From the IMG/VR virus record IMGVR_UViG_3300044941_000051, positions 1 to 61,565 of that record: a DNA stretch of 61,565 nucleotides. One strand, written 5' to 3'. Positions 1 through 8,360 of the stretch are shown one piece after another; position 1 is the first letter of the stretch; the number at the start of each line of letters is the position of its first letter. Position numbers and translations under genes: made by a program. Source of the DNA: a virus. The notes beneath the pieces are model-generated. The model saw nothing but the letters and a program-made list of their open reading frames with translations. It ran no database searches and was not told the DNA's origin.

Positions 1-118
<118 letters not shown>

Positions 119-130
119 GGGCGGCGCTGC

Positions 131-149
131 ATATCATGCGGCGTGATAT
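131..149. repeat. Palindrome copy 1 (ATATCA-TGCGGCG-TGATAT)
   Basis: One of 18 copies of a 19-bp dyad with conserved arms ATATCA and TGATAT and a variable GC-rich core. It lies just inside the artefactual left end, downstream of the leftward gene at 214-432. Confidence 0.85.
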
Positions 150-171
150 GGGCCAGGTGCAGACACAAAAA

Positions 172-199
172 AAACCCCGCCGGTCGCCCGGCGGGGTTT
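172..199 (-). terminator. Intrinsic terminator for leftward gene 214-432
   Basis: CCCCGCCGG (175-183) pairs with CCGGCGGGG (188-196) across a four-base loop. On the leftward transcript the stem is followed by a run of about eight U (from A-rich 167-174). The same stem recurs at 465-486 and 731-752. Confidence 0.75.
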
Positions 200-213
200 C
201 ATACAGATCGGAA

Positions 214-432
214 CTAGGTGTCCAGCGAGTAATAACACACCGTGTAAGGTTTAGACCACAAGCCTTCTGGCTCTTGCGGAACACTGAGCTCTTTGCAGAG
301 AATGGTCGCGATGTGGTCGTTAAACCGGGTTGCGAGATCCGGATAGCATGTCCAGCCGCTGGACGCGTCAAGGTAGAAGCGGGTACCGCAAGGGCTGTCG
401 CAGCAAACGGCGTTGGCATTATAGGCACTCAT
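214..432 (-). CDS. Small cysteine-rich hypothetical protein (72 aa)
   Basis: Reading from ATG at 432, preceded on the leftward strand by AAGGAT seven bases upstream, which favours this start over longer versions of the frame. The product has a CC pair and further cysteines in its first half, then a mixed region ending YYSLDT. I do not recognise a family. It is the last gene of a three-gene leftward group and is followed by an intrinsic terminator. If the genome ends are joined, it would continue the leftward accessory region at 50-60 kb. Confidence 0.6.
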   Translation of the reverse strand: MSAYNANAVCCDSPCGTRFYLDASSGWTCYPDLATRFNDHIATILCKELSVPQEPEGLWSKPYTVCYYSLDT

Positions 433-464
433 GGCAGTGATCCTTGTGTGTGAGGGGAGGGAAA

Positions 465-486
465 CCCCGCCGGTCACCCGGCGGGG
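465..486 (-). terminator. Intergenic hairpin, second copy
   Basis: CCCCGCCGG-TCAC-CCGGCGGGG, a perfect nine-pair stem between two leftward genes. There is no clear U tract, so it may be an attenuating or mRNA-stabilising hairpin rather than a full terminator. Confidence 0.55.
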
Positions 487-496
487 CTTGGTGGTG

Positions 497-700
497 TTAG
501 GCCAATTCAAGTTGTGGAAAACGGCCATCGGCGTCCGACGTAAAGAGCCGCATGACACCGTCATGTTTTGCCCGGATCCAGATGCGATGCGGATATTTGT
601 CCGGCGCTAGTGAAAAGCTAGAGCAATGTTCGGTAACAAACAGTATCTCGCCAGTTGTGACGATCCGAACATGCTTGCCAGGTCCAAGTACATATTTCAT
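497..700 (-). CDS. Small hypothetical protein (67 aa)
   Basis: Starts at ATG 700 with AAGGAA about eight bases upstream. The product begins MKYVLGPGKHVRIVTTGE and looks like a small beta-rich domain; alternating hydrophobic residues and glycines suggest an SH3-like barrel, but this is only an impression. No family is recognised. It sits between two copies of the same GC-rich hairpin in the left-end leftward cluster. Confidence 0.6.
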   Translation of the reverse strand: MKYVLGPGKHVRIVTTGEILFVTEHCSSFSLAPDKYPHRIWIRAKHDGVMRLFTSDADGRFPQLELA

Positions 701-730
701 GGCGTTTCCTTTCCGTGGGATTGATGGGAG

Positions 731-752
731 CCCCGCCGGGTGACCGGCGGGG
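731..752 (-). terminator. Intergenic hairpin, third copy
   Basis: CCCCGCCGG-GTGA-CCGGCGGGG. Same stem as 175-196 and 465-486, and the loop is the reverse complement of the 465 copy. It lies between the genes at 497-700 and 761-1411. Confidence 0.55.
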
Positions 753-760
753 CTTGGTGT

Positions 761-1411
761 TCATTTCTTATTCGGCGTGCTGAGCTTGAGGCCCAGTTCC
801 TGCTGGGCGCGATGGATGCTGAGCATCGCGGCCTTGGCCCGCGGCGGTTCAATCACTGCATCCTCGCCCTTGCTGTGCTGGTTGTGCAAGGCCTGAAAGG
901 CCTTGTCCAAGTAGTTGCCGATCACGTCGAGCGCGGTGTTGCGAGCCCGTTCCGTGCCGATAGCATCCAACGCGTTCAGAAACCGCTTCAACGCTTCAGT
1001 CGATTTCTGACGCAGGAGCGTCGCGGCTTTCTTGTGTTCCGGCTTATCCGACAACCAGATGACCTTCTCTTCAGCGGTCAGGTAGTCGTGGGCCCACGCC
1101 AGCGACATTTCCTGCCAATCGGCCGGCTGGGCACTGCCCTTGCCCGCGCTGCGCGGGAGCTTGGCAACCCCGGCGGCGCCGCCGATGGCGTCGTAGAAGG
1201 CCCGGACCTTGGCGGCGTAGGTCACTTTAGCACGATCGCCCAACCCCGACGTGCTGGCGCACTCGCTGAACAGGTCACGCTGGGTGTTGGACAGGATGAA
1301 GCCGGTCTGTGCCACGTCCTGCGCCACGGGCGCCACGTCCGGCGCCACGTCCTGCGCCACGGGCGCCACGTCCTGCGCCACGGGCGCTTTCGGTTTCGTC
1401 TTGGTCGTCAT
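761..1411 (-). CDS. Hypothetical protein with N-terminal APVAQDV repeats (216 aa)
   Basis: The N-terminus (about residues 9-34) is a run of imperfect APVAQDVAP repeats after a lysine-rich start, coded by a GGGCGCCACG-type DNA repeat at 1316-1386. The remaining 180 residues are predicted mostly helical, with NTQRDLFSECASTSGLGDRAKVTYA and a charged C-terminus ending LSTPNKK. I do not recognise the family. It is the first gene of the left-end leftward cluster, with the control region 1412-1899 upstream. The repeat number in the N-terminal linker may vary between isolates. Confidence 0.6.
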   Translation of the reverse strand: MTTKTKPKAPVAQDVAPVAQDVAPDVAPVAQDVAQTGFILSNTQRDLFSECASTSGLGDRAKVTYAAKVRAFYDAIGGAAGVAKLPRSAGKGSAQPADWQEMSLAWAHDYLTAEEKVIWLSDKPEHKKAATLLRQKSTEALKRFLNALDAIGTERARNTALDVIGNYLDKAFQALHNQHSKGEDAVIEPPRAKAAMLSIHRAQQELGLKLSTPNKK

Positions 1412-1509
1412 TGTCTGATCCCTTTCCAGACTGCATCAGCTTGGCACCATTGCCCTGCCGATAACATCTTATACCATGGCGCGAAACCCCGCGCGCAATC
1501 TTTTCCGCT

Positions 1510-1528
1510 ATACCACGCCGCGTGATAT
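1510..1528. repeat. Palindrome copy 2 (ATACCA-CGCCGCG-TGATAT)
   Basis: A copy with one arm mismatch (ATACCA), about 100 bases upstream of the leftward gene at 761-1411 and 370 bases upstream of the terminase small subunit. It is the last copy until 50310. Confidence 0.85.
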
Positions 1529-1592
1529 GTTTCTTATGCGCGCCGCGACCCCACTATGGGGGCACCCCCAGCTGTGGGGATTTTGGACGATG

Positions 1593-1603
1593 TGCTATAC
1601 AAT
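1593..1603 (+). promoter_or_regulatory. Possible extended -10 promoter element
   Basis: TGCTATACAAT resembles an extended -10 hexamer (TGnTATAAT). No good -35 hexamer is visible. It lies 300 bases before the terminase genes in the only large rightward non-coding region, so it could start late transcription. Weak evidence. Confidence 0.3.
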
Positions 1604-1619
1604 ACTAATACGCTCGAAT

Positions 1620-1845
1620 AACCACAAAAAAGAACAAAAATCGAACGGCGCTCTCGGCGCTCTCGGCGTTATAAAAAATCAAACACCCCCCTGCGCTCTC
1701 GGCGCTCTCGGCGCTATAAAAAAGAACAAAAATCGAACGGCGCTCTCGGCGCTCTCGGCGCTATAAAAAAGAACAAAAATCGAACGGCGCTCTCGGCGTT
1801 ATAAAAAATCAAACACCCCCCCCTGCGCTCTCGGCGCGCTCGGCA
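1620..1845 (+). repeat. Alternating repeat block upstream of terminase genes
   Basis: Three copies of AAAAAAGAACAAAAATCGAA (near 1626, 1719 and 1767) and two copies of TTATAAAAAATCAAACACC (near 1799 and 1669) alternate with runs of GGCGCTCTC. A-tract blocks separated by GC blocks may give intrinsic bending. No gene is credible here. With the rest of 1412-1899 this is the presumed late control region. Confidence 0.7.
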
Positions 1846-1899
1846 GCCCCCACCCTACCCCTCTTTCCAAACCCACCCTTGTTATATAGAATACCCCTT

Positions 1900-2457
1900 A
1901 TGACGCTGCATCTCGACATCGACGAGGGCGTGCCGGTGCCGCCCAGGGATGACCTGAAGGCACAGGGCGACCTGCTGCGATCTGCGAAGGCTGCTGTGAA
2001 CGCTGCGCGGCTGCTGGCCGAGCACGGGCTGCTGATGCCCGCCCCCTCGGAGGAAGACAAGGTTGCGTCGGCCGGGCTTGTGGCTGCTTACGCCGCGGAC
2101 CCTGACACCACATCCAGGGCTGCTACACCCATCCGCATGGGGAAGATGACCCCGGCAGCCCTGCAGCTCACTGCCGACATGCTGGAGCAGTTCGGCCACA
2201 AGATCGTCGAGGACGCGGTGCAAGTGCGTCACCTCGTGATGAACAAGCTGCTGATAGAGACGGACAACCCCGACGCGCGGATCCGTATTCGTGCCCTCGA
2301 GATGCTGGGCAAGATCACGGACGTCGGCCTGTTCACCGAGCGTAGCGAGGTCATGGTAACGCACCAGACGGCGGACGACCTGCGGGAGCGGCTGCGGTCC
2401 CGGCTCGCCGAGCTGAAAGATGTTACCCCGAAGCGGGAAGAAGACGAAAAAAACTGA
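1900..2457 (+). CDS. terS: Terminase small subunit
   Basis: A 185-residue protein placed immediately before the large terminase gene. The ATG at 1900 (MTLHLDIDEG) is preferred over an upstream TTG. The middle is mostly helical and the C-terminus is a charged tail with KREEDEKN. Phage small terminase subunits bind the packaging site and hand DNA to the large subunit; assignment here rests on position, size and resemblance to small subunits of podoviruses. The last 34 bases of the coding region are duplicated after the stop (2415-2448 and 2488-2521). Confidence 0.7.
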   Translation: MTLHLDIDEGVPVPPRDDLKAQGDLLRSAKAAVNAARLLAEHGLLMPAPSEEDKVASAGLVAAYAADPDTTSRAATPIRMGKMTPAALQLTADMLEQFGHKIVEDAVQVRHLVMNKLLIETDNPDARIRIRALEMLGKITDVGLFTERSEVMVTHQTADDLRERLRSRLAELKDVTPKREEDEKN

Positions 2458-2521
2458 AAACGCAGTGGGCGTCGCGCCCTCGGCGCGGAAAGATGTTACC
2501 CCAAAGTGGGAAGAAGACGAA
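2415..2521 (+). repeat. Duplication of the terS 3-prime end
   Basis: 2415-2448 and 2488-2521 match over 34 bases with two mismatches, separated by a 39-base GC-rich spacer. The same architecture is seen at the end of the large terminase gene (5426-5550). Confidence 0.85.
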
Positions 2522-2559
2522 GTGAACAAAGTGAACAAAGTGGGCGAAGCGAGCGAAGA

Positions 2560-2847
2560 ATGAGCGAAGCTAACATCGTGCCCTTGCGCCCTGGCGCGCG
2601 GCCTGACATCACTCTGCAAGCCAAAGAGCCCCACGAGGGCGTCATCCGCTATCTCGAACGGTTGCTGCAGGAAGCTCGTGCCGGAGATATCGTCGGCATC
2701 GCCACGGCCCACCACGGGCCCGACTTCCGTGCGGTCTACGGCATCGTGGGCTTCATCGGCGGCTATTCGATGCAGGGTGCCCTGCAGTGCGCCCTGACGG
2801 AAGTGATCGACTTGAATATGAGCCGCAGCGATCTGGAAGAAGAGTGA
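2560..2847 (+). CDS. Conserved small phage protein (95 aa)
   Basis: Starts MSEANIVPLRPGARPD at ATG 2560. The frame is open further upstream, but that part is a low-complexity SEQSEQSGRSER stretch from a DNA repeat, so the later ATG is preferred. The middle (GDIVGIATAHHGPDFRAVYGI) looks like a compact alpha/beta fold and the end is acidic. Function unknown. Its start region, 2549-2570, is nearly identical to the start region of the following terminase gene, 2853-2874, so both begin with MSEA. Confidence 0.6.
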   Translation: MSEANIVPLRPGARPDITLQAKEPHEGVIRYLERLLQEARAGDIVGIATAHHGPDFRAVYGIVGFIGGYSMQGALQCALTEVIDLNMSRSDLEEE

Positions 2848-2863
2848 GCAAAGCGAGCGAAGC

Positions 2864-5470
2864 ATGAGCGAAGCGGTCTTCACCGCTGAGGAAATCGACC
2901 TGCTCCTGCAGAACGTCGACCGGCTCTCCGATGCCGAAGTGGCGGAGCTGCACAGGCTCGTCGAAGACTACGCAGAGCAGCAGAAAATCCACCGCCTCCA
3001 AACCGATCTCATCGCTTTCTGCCAGCACATGCAGGACGACTACAAGGTCGGTGCACACCACAAGCGGCTCGCTGCACTGTTGGAAGACATAGAAAGTGGA
3101 AGGAAGGACCGCATTTGCGTGTCCCTGGCTCCGCGCCACGGCAAGCAGCTTGCGCATGATACGTTGGTACCCACTCCACAAGGGTATAGACGACACGGAG
3201 ACCTCCGTCCCGGCGACTATGTGTTCGGTTTGGATGGGAAACCCACCCGAGTCGTCGCCATCGCACCCGAGACCGTGCAAGATGTCGAGGTCGAGTTCTC
3301 CAACGGAGAGGTTATACGGTGCCACGAAAACCACGAATGGGCCGTGCTGGATAGTCGGAAAAACCAAAACAGCCGGAAAGTCGAAGTTCATGAGACCCGC
3401 GTGTTGGAGGCGTATGTGTGGCGTGGTCCGGGAGGCGTGCGGGGGTCTCGCGCCGTTTGGCAGCTGCCCGACGCGGAGCCGTTGGAGTACCCCGAGCAAC
3501 AGCTACCCCTGCACCCCTACGCGTTGGGGGTCTGGCTTGGGGATGGCGCAACCACAGCACCCGCAGTGACCGGGGTTGACCAGGAGCTGTTCCAGGCGTT
3601 TGCTCGTGTGACCGGGTACCACGAGACAATGCGGGTTGTTCATGCGACCACCGGGGTAACGACGGTAGCCTATGGGGGGCCGCGCCCCAACGTCCGAGGT
3701 CAGCTCTCCCAAGCCCTGTTTGACTTGGGTCTTCTGGGTAAGAACCGCACGGGTCGGAAGGCCATACCCGAACAGTACAAGCGGTCTAGCCAGGAGCAGC
3801 GCATGCAACTCCTTGCGGGCCTGATGGACACGGATGGGCATGTCGAGGCAAGGACCGGCAGGTGCCGGATCGTGGTGGCATCGGCCAGTCTTGCGGAGGA
3901 TATAAGAGAGCTCGTGGTCGGGCTTGGCTTCAGGGGCTATGTGACGCAACAGGAACCCACACTGTCAAGCTCCGGTGTACAGGGGCGCAGCACCGTCTAT
4001 ACCGTAGGGTTTCAGCCAACCGAGCCTCTGCCGTGCGTGCTGAGCCGGAAGCGCCCTGCGACCTTTTCAATGCGTCGCAAGATTTCAATCAGAGCCATTC
4101 GCAGAGTCGAGCCGCACTTGGGCCGGTGCATTCAGGTTGACCGGGCGGACGGGCTCTATCTCGTCGGTAAAACCCACATACCGACCCATAACTCCCAGCT
4201 TGTCTCAATCTACTTCGCCGCATGGTACATCGGCAAGAACCCCACACATAAGGTCATGCTGGTTTCGCACACGACAGACCTTGCGGTCGACTTCGGGCGA
4301 AAGATCAGAAACCTCGTCGCCACCGAAAAGTACAAAGAAGTCTTCCCCGGCGTCACGCTTGCCCCCGACAGCAAGAGTGCCGGTAGGTGGAATACGAACA
4401 TGGGCGGCGAGTTTTTCGCAGCCGGGGTCGGTGCCGCACTCGCCGGGCGCGGCGCACACATGCTGATTATCGACGACCCACATAGCGAACAGGACGTGCT
4501 GTCAGGGAACTTCTCTACCTTCCAGAAAGCTTACGAGTGGTTCACTTTCGGCGCACGCACGCGACTGATGCCCGGGGGTAAAGTCGCAATCGTCGCGACG
4601 CGCTGGGCACCGCACGACCTCATTGGCCGTGTCATCGGTGACATGGCGAAGCAGAATGGTGCCGATCAGTACGAAATCTTCGAGTTTCCGGCTATTTTGG
4701 AGGTTGAAAAGACCGACGAGGCCACAGGCGAGGTCAAGATAGTACAAAAGGCACTGTGGCCGGAGTTCTTCGACCTGCCCGCCCTGCTGCGGACCAAGGC
4801 GTCGATGCCTGCGTACCAGTGGAATGCCCAATACCAGCAGCAGCCCACTGCCGAAGAGGCCGCCATCATCAAGCGGGAGTGGTGGCGCAAATGGGAGCGG
4901 GAGCAGCCGCCCCGCTGCGACTACGTCATCATGACTATCGACGCCGCGGCCGAGGCCCACAACCGTGCCGACTACACGGCTATCACCGTCTGGGGGGTGT
5001 TCGACAACGAGACGGAAGGCAACCGCGCCATCATCCTGCTCCATTCGGTCAAGGAGCGGTACGAGTTCCCCGAGCTGAAGCGGCAGACACTGCAGATGTA
5101 TCGCGACTGGGAGCCCGACGCATTCATCGTCGAGAAGAAGTCCGCTGGCGTCGCCTTGTACCAGGAGCTGCGGCGCATGGGCATCCCTGTGCAGGAGTAC
5201 ACTCCGCACCGTGGAAGCGGAGACAAGACCGCGCGCCTCAATAGCGTGGCCGACATCGTCTCTTCCGGCGTGGTCTGGGTGCCGGACAGGCGCTGGGCGG
5301 AAGAACTCGTCGAAGAGATCGCGGCTTTCCCGTTCGGGCCCCATGACGACCTGGTCGACGCTACGACAATCGCGCTCATGCGGTTCCGCCAGGGCGGGTT
5401 CATCGCACTGCCGACAGATGAGTTGGACGAGGATAAGTTCGCGTTGCCCCGCAAAGCGGACTACTATTGA
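2864..5470 (+). CDS. terL: Terminase large subunit with intein in Walker A
   Basis: DNA-packaging ATPase and nuclease, 868 residues before splicing and 519 after. The extein P-loop is APRHGK (to residue 94) continuing with SQLVS from residue 444; Walker B is MLIIDDPHSEQ near residue 535; the C-terminal RNase H-like nuclease shows MTIDAAAEAHNRADY, FIVEKKSAG and FGPHDDLVDA. Residues 95-443 are an intein (separate entry) that splits the Walker A lysine from the following serine, so packaging ATPase activity must depend on splicing. The gene overlaps nothing but is tightly spaced after the 2560-2847 gene. Its last 46 bases are duplicated at 5505-5550. Confidence 0.93.
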   Translation: MSEAVFTAEEIDLLLQNVDRLSDAEVAELHRLVEDYAEQQKIHRLQTDLIAFCQHMQDDYKVGAHHKRLAALLEDIESGRKDRICVSLAPRHGKQLAHDTLVPTPQGYRRHGDLRPGDYVFGLDGKPTRVVAIAPETVQDVEVEFSNGEVIRCHENHEWAVLDSRKNQNSRKVEVHETRVLEAYVWRGPGGVRGSRAVWQLPDAEPLEYPEQQLPLHPYALGVWLGDGATTAPAVTGVDQELFQAFARVTGYHETMRVVHATTGVTTVAYGGPRPNVRGQLSQALFDLGLLGKNRTGRKAIPEQYKRSSQEQRMQLLAGLMDTDGHVEARTGRCRIVVASASLAEDIRELVVGLGFRGYVTQQEPTLSSSGVQGRSTVYTVGFQPTEPLPCVLSRKRPATFSMRRKISIRAIRRVEPHLGRCIQVDRADGLYLVGKTHIPTHNSQLVSIYFAAWYIGKNPTHKVMLVSHTTDLAVDFGRKIRNLVATEKYKEVFPGVTLAPDSKSAGRWNTNMGGEFFAAGVGAALAGRGAHMLIIDDPHSEQDVLSGNFSTFQKAYEWFTFGARTRLMPGGKVAIVATRWAPHDLIGRVIGDMAKQNGADQYEIFEFPAILEVEKTDEATGEVKIVQKALWPEFFDLPALLRTKASMPAYQWNAQYQQQPTAEEAAIIKREWWRKWEREQPPRCDYVIMTIDAAAEAHNRADYTAITVWGVFDNETEGNRAIILLHSVKERYEFPELKRQTLQMYRDWEPDAFIVEKKSAGVALYQELRRMGIPVQEYTPHRGSGDKTARLNSVADIVSSGVVWVPDRRWAEELVEEIAAFPFGPHDDLVDATTIALMRFRQGGFIALPTDELDEDKFALPRKADYY
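3146..4192 (+). mobile_element. Class 3-type intein with LAGLIDADG endonuclease
   Basis: A 349-residue insertion between PRHGK and SQLVS. It begins with Gln, not Cys or Ser (QLAHDTLVPTPQGYRRHGD), then block B has CHENHEW with Trp, block F has GRCIQVD with Cys, and block G is PTHN followed by Ser. Trp in B, Cys in F and Thr in G is the WCT signature of class 3 inteins, which lack a first-residue nucleophile and use the block F Cys. The homing endonuclease core has two LAGLIDADG-type motifs, LGVWLGDG (Asp 227 of the precursor) and LAGLMDTDG (Asp 324). The boundaries follow from the intact terminase P-loop. Class assignment is from motifs only. Confidence 0.85.
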
Positions 5471-5550
5471 AGTAGGTGGCGTTGCGAGCGCCCCGCTGGG
5501 GCGCGACGAGGATAAGTTCGCGTTGCCCCGCAAAGCGGACTACTATTGAA
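5426..5550 (+). repeat. Duplication of the terL 3-prime end around a hairpin
   Basis: 5426-5471 and 5505-5550 are a 46-base perfect direct repeat including the stop codon. The 33-base spacer contains GCGCCCC-GCT-GGGGCGC, a stem-loop. The second copy lies in the portal leader and is not part of a gene. Confidence 0.9.
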
Positions 5551-5601
5551 ATAAGTGCCCGCGTGGTACACACGGCGGAGCTGTGTGAAGGAGCGAACGA
5601 A

Positions 5602-8181
5602 GTGAACGTCGACAAGCCCTTGGTGCCGTTCCGGCCTCCGTACGACCCCGAGACCGGTGCGCCGACGGGTGCTTCCGACGCCCCCGGCGCTCTCGGCGCC
5701 CCCGGCGCTCTCGACGTTTCCATCGAGCTCGAACTTGCTCCGGGAAGTGTTAGTGTGGCGCTCGACGGAGACGACCTCGTCATCGAGTTCGGCCCGAAGG
5801 ACCCTGGTGCTTCCGGTAGCCCCGACGACCACACGGCCAACCTTGCCGAATACCTCGAAGACAGCGAGCTGCAGAGCCTGGCCTCGGAGCTCGTGGCCGA
5901 TTTCGAAGAAGACCTGCGCAGCCGGGAGGCCTGGGCACGTGCCTACGTGCAAGGACTCGACCTGCTGGGGATGAAGATCGAGGAGCGAACGCAGCCTTGG
6001 GCCGGGGCGTCCGGGGTGTTCCACCCGATGCTCGCCGAGTCCGCCGTGCGGTTTCAGGCGCAGGCCATGAGCGAGATGATGCCGGCCGGGGGACCCGTCG
6101 GCACAAAGATCATCGGCAAGATGACGCGAGAGCGCGCCGAACAGGCCGTGCGGGTCAAGTCCGAGCTGAACTACCTCATCACCGAGGAGATGTCCGAGTA
6201 CCGGGAAGAGATGGAGGCGCTGACATTCCGGCTTCCGCTGGCCGGCTCCGCCTTCAAGAAAGTCTACTACGACCCGGTCGAGGACCAGCCCGTTGCCGTA
6301 TTCGTGCCAGCGGAAGACTTCGTGGTCTCCTACGGTGCCTCCAGCCTCAAGCGGTGTCCGCGGTATACGCATGTTATGCGCAAATACCCGAACGAGGTCA
6401 GGAAACTGCAGGTCGAGGGCTTCTATCGTGATGTCGAGCTGCCGGAACCGGCGGCAGAGATCAGCGACATCCAGGAGAAGTACAACGAGCTGTCCGGGGC
6501 CGAGGTCTCGGCGAGCGACGACGACCGGCACATGCTGCTGGAGATGCACGTCGACATCGACCTGCCTGAACCCTTCGCCGACCCCGATGGGGTGGCACGC
6601 CCCTACGTCGTCACAATCGACAAGTCGTCGCGCACCATCCTCTCTATTCGCCGAAATTGGTACGAGGACGACCCGCGCAAGCGCAAGCGCATGCACTTTG
6701 TGCATTACCTCTACCTCCCCGGTATGGGCTTCTACGGTATCGGGCTTATCCATCTGCTTGGTGGGCTGGCGAAGGCGTCGACATCCATCCTGCGGCAGCT
6801 GATCGACGCGGGCACGCTGGCGAACCTGCAGGCAGGGTTCAAGGCTCGGGGTGCCAGGGTCAAGGGCGACAACACCCCACTGATGCCGGGCGAGTTCCGG
6901 GACGTGGACGTGCCGAGCGGGGCGCTTAAGGACGCCATCATGCCCCTGCCGTTCAAGGAGCCCTCGCAGACGCTGTACCAGCTGCTAGGCAACCTGGTCG
7001 ACGAGGGCCGCAGGATCGGGTCCGTCGCCGATATCCAGGTCGGCGACATCAGTAACAACGCGCCGGTGGGCACCACGCTGGCGCTCATGGAGCGCTCGCT
7101 CAAGGTCATGTCGGGCGTGCAGGCGCGGATGCACGCGGCCCAGGGCAAGGAGCTGAAGCTGCTCGCGCGGGTCGTGCACGACTTCATGGGCCCCAAGTAC
7201 AGGTTCGATGTCGGCGGAGACTTCAACCGGCAAAAAGATTTCGATGTCGAAACCATCGACGTGGTGCCCGTGTCGGACCCCAACGCTTCCACCATGGCCC
7301 AGCGCATCATGCAGTACCAGGCCGCGCTGCAGCTCTCCCAGCAAGCGCCGCAGTTGTACGATCTCGCTCGACTGCACCGGCAGATGCTCGAGGTGCTGGG
7401 TATCCAGGACGCGGGCGACATCGTGAAACTCGCCGACGAGCTGAAGCCGATGGACCCCGTGGCCGAGAACATGGCTATCCTGGTCCAGTCGCCGGTGAAG
7501 GCACATCAGTACCAGGACCACGAGGCGCACATTGCTGTGCATATCGCTGCGGCGCAGGATCCGAAGATCCAGCAGATGGTCGGGCAGTCTCCGTTCGCAA
7601 GCGCTATCCAGGCAACCATGGCCGCGCACATCACCGAGCACCTCGCCATGCAGTACCGCAAGGAGATCGAGAAGAAGCTCGGGGTGCCGCTGCCGCCGGA
7701 AGGCAAGCCGCTGCCGGAGGACGTCGAGGTCGAGCTGTCGCGCGCTGTGGCGCTCGCCGCGGACAAGCTGCTGCGTCAGAGCATGGCCGAGGCTGCACAA
7801 CAGCAGGCCGAGCAGGCCGAGCAGGACCCGCTCACCCAGATCCAGCGCAAGGAGCTCGAGCTGAAGGAGCTCGAGCTGCAGCACAAGATGGAGATGGACA
7901 AGCAGAAGCTCGTGCTCGAAGGACTCAGGGCCGGCGGGAACCTGGCCGTGCGCCGCGAGGAGATTGCCTCGGCCGACGAGCGCGAAGCCGCGCGGGTCGG
8001 TGTCCGTCTGGCTACGCAGGTCATCAGCACCGCGGGCGACGAGACTCTGGCGTCCATCAAGGCCGGTGTCGAGCTGGCCAAGGCCGCTCACGCGGGCCTC
8101 ATCAACCGAGACGACAACAAGGCCAGGAGCGACTCCACGACACCGAAGATCGGCCCTGGCGGCGAGGGTGCGCCTGAATGA
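5602..8181 (+). CDS. Portal (head-to-tail connector) protein
   Basis: A long acidic protein, 859 residues from a GTG start at 5602, which has AAGGAG eight bases upstream; upstream codons come from the terL end duplication. Portals form the dodecameric ring through which DNA enters and leaves. Evidence is position after terL, size, the early AYVQGLDLLGMKIEERTQPW region (entry helices and substrate-like loop as in P22-like portals), and the long C-terminal coiled coil, roughly residues 720-800, rich in Gln, Glu and Lys, like a P22 barrel. It overlaps the next gene by an ATGA. Confidence 0.85.
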   Translation: MNVDKPLVPFRPPYDPETGAPTGASDAPGALGAPGALDVSIELELAPGSVSVALDGDDLVIEFGPKDPGASGSPDDHTANLAEYLEDSELQSLASELVADFEEDLRSREAWARAYVQGLDLLGMKIEERTQPWAGASGVFHPMLAESAVRFQAQAMSEMMPAGGPVGTKIIGKMTRERAEQAVRVKSELNYLITEEMSEYREEMEALTFRLPLAGSAFKKVYYDPVEDQPVAVFVPAEDFVVSYGASSLKRCPRYTHVMRKYPNEVRKLQVEGFYRDVELPEPAAEISDIQEKYNELSGAEVSASDDDRHMLLEMHVDIDLPEPFADPDGVARPYVVTIDKSSRTILSIRRNWYEDDPRKRKRMHFVHYLYLPGMGFYGIGLIHLLGGLAKASTSILRQLIDAGTLANLQAGFKARGARVKGDNTPLMPGEFRDVDVPSGALKDAIMPLPFKEPSQTLYQLLGNLVDEGRRIGSVADIQVGDISNNAPVGTTLALMERSLKVMSGVQARMHAAQGKELKLLARVVHDFMGPKYRFDVGGDFNRQKDFDVETIDVVPVSDPNASTMAQRIMQYQAALQLSQQAPQLYDLARLHRQMLEVLGIQDAGDIVKLADELKPMDPVAENMAILVQSPVKAHQYQDHEAHIAVHIAAAQDPKIQQMVGQSPFASAIQATMAAHITEHLAMQYRKEIEKKLGVPLPPEGKPLPEDVEVELSRAVALAADKLLRQSMAEAAQQQAEQAEQDPLTQIQRKELELKELELQHKMEMDKQKLVLEGLRAGGNLAVRREEIASADEREAARVGVRLATQVISTAGDETLASIKAGVELAKAAHAGLINRDDNKARSDSTTPKIGPGGEGAPE

Positions 8182-8360
8182 ACGCGTTCCAGCTCATCTA
8201 CCGGTACATTCGGGAGCGCGAGGAGACCCTCGCGCAACACCTGACTGAGGGCTCCGTGCAGACTATGGAGCAGTACCGCCAGACCATCGGGGCTCTCAAG
8301 GAGCTCAAGATGCTGACCGAAGAGGTCAAGGATATAGAACGTCGAGCTATCGACGAATAG
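8178..8360 (+). CDS. Small helical protein after portal (60 aa)
   Basis: Starts at ATG 8178, overlapping the portal stop (ATGA), so it is probably translated by coupling. The product, MNAFQLIYRYIREREETLAQ onwards, is predicted to be two helices forming a coiled coil. Phages often have such a small protein between portal and scaffold or head genes, but no role can be assigned from sequence. Confidence 0.6.
   Translation: MNAFQLIYRYIREREETLAQHLTEGSVQTMEQYRQTIGALKELKMLTEEVKDIERRAIDE

Noticed and set aside
5464-6753. Open frame of 429 codons on the reverse strand of the portal gene
   Set aside because: It is an antisense shadow in GC-rich DNA. The rightward frame has clear portal features, a good start and coupling to neighbours.
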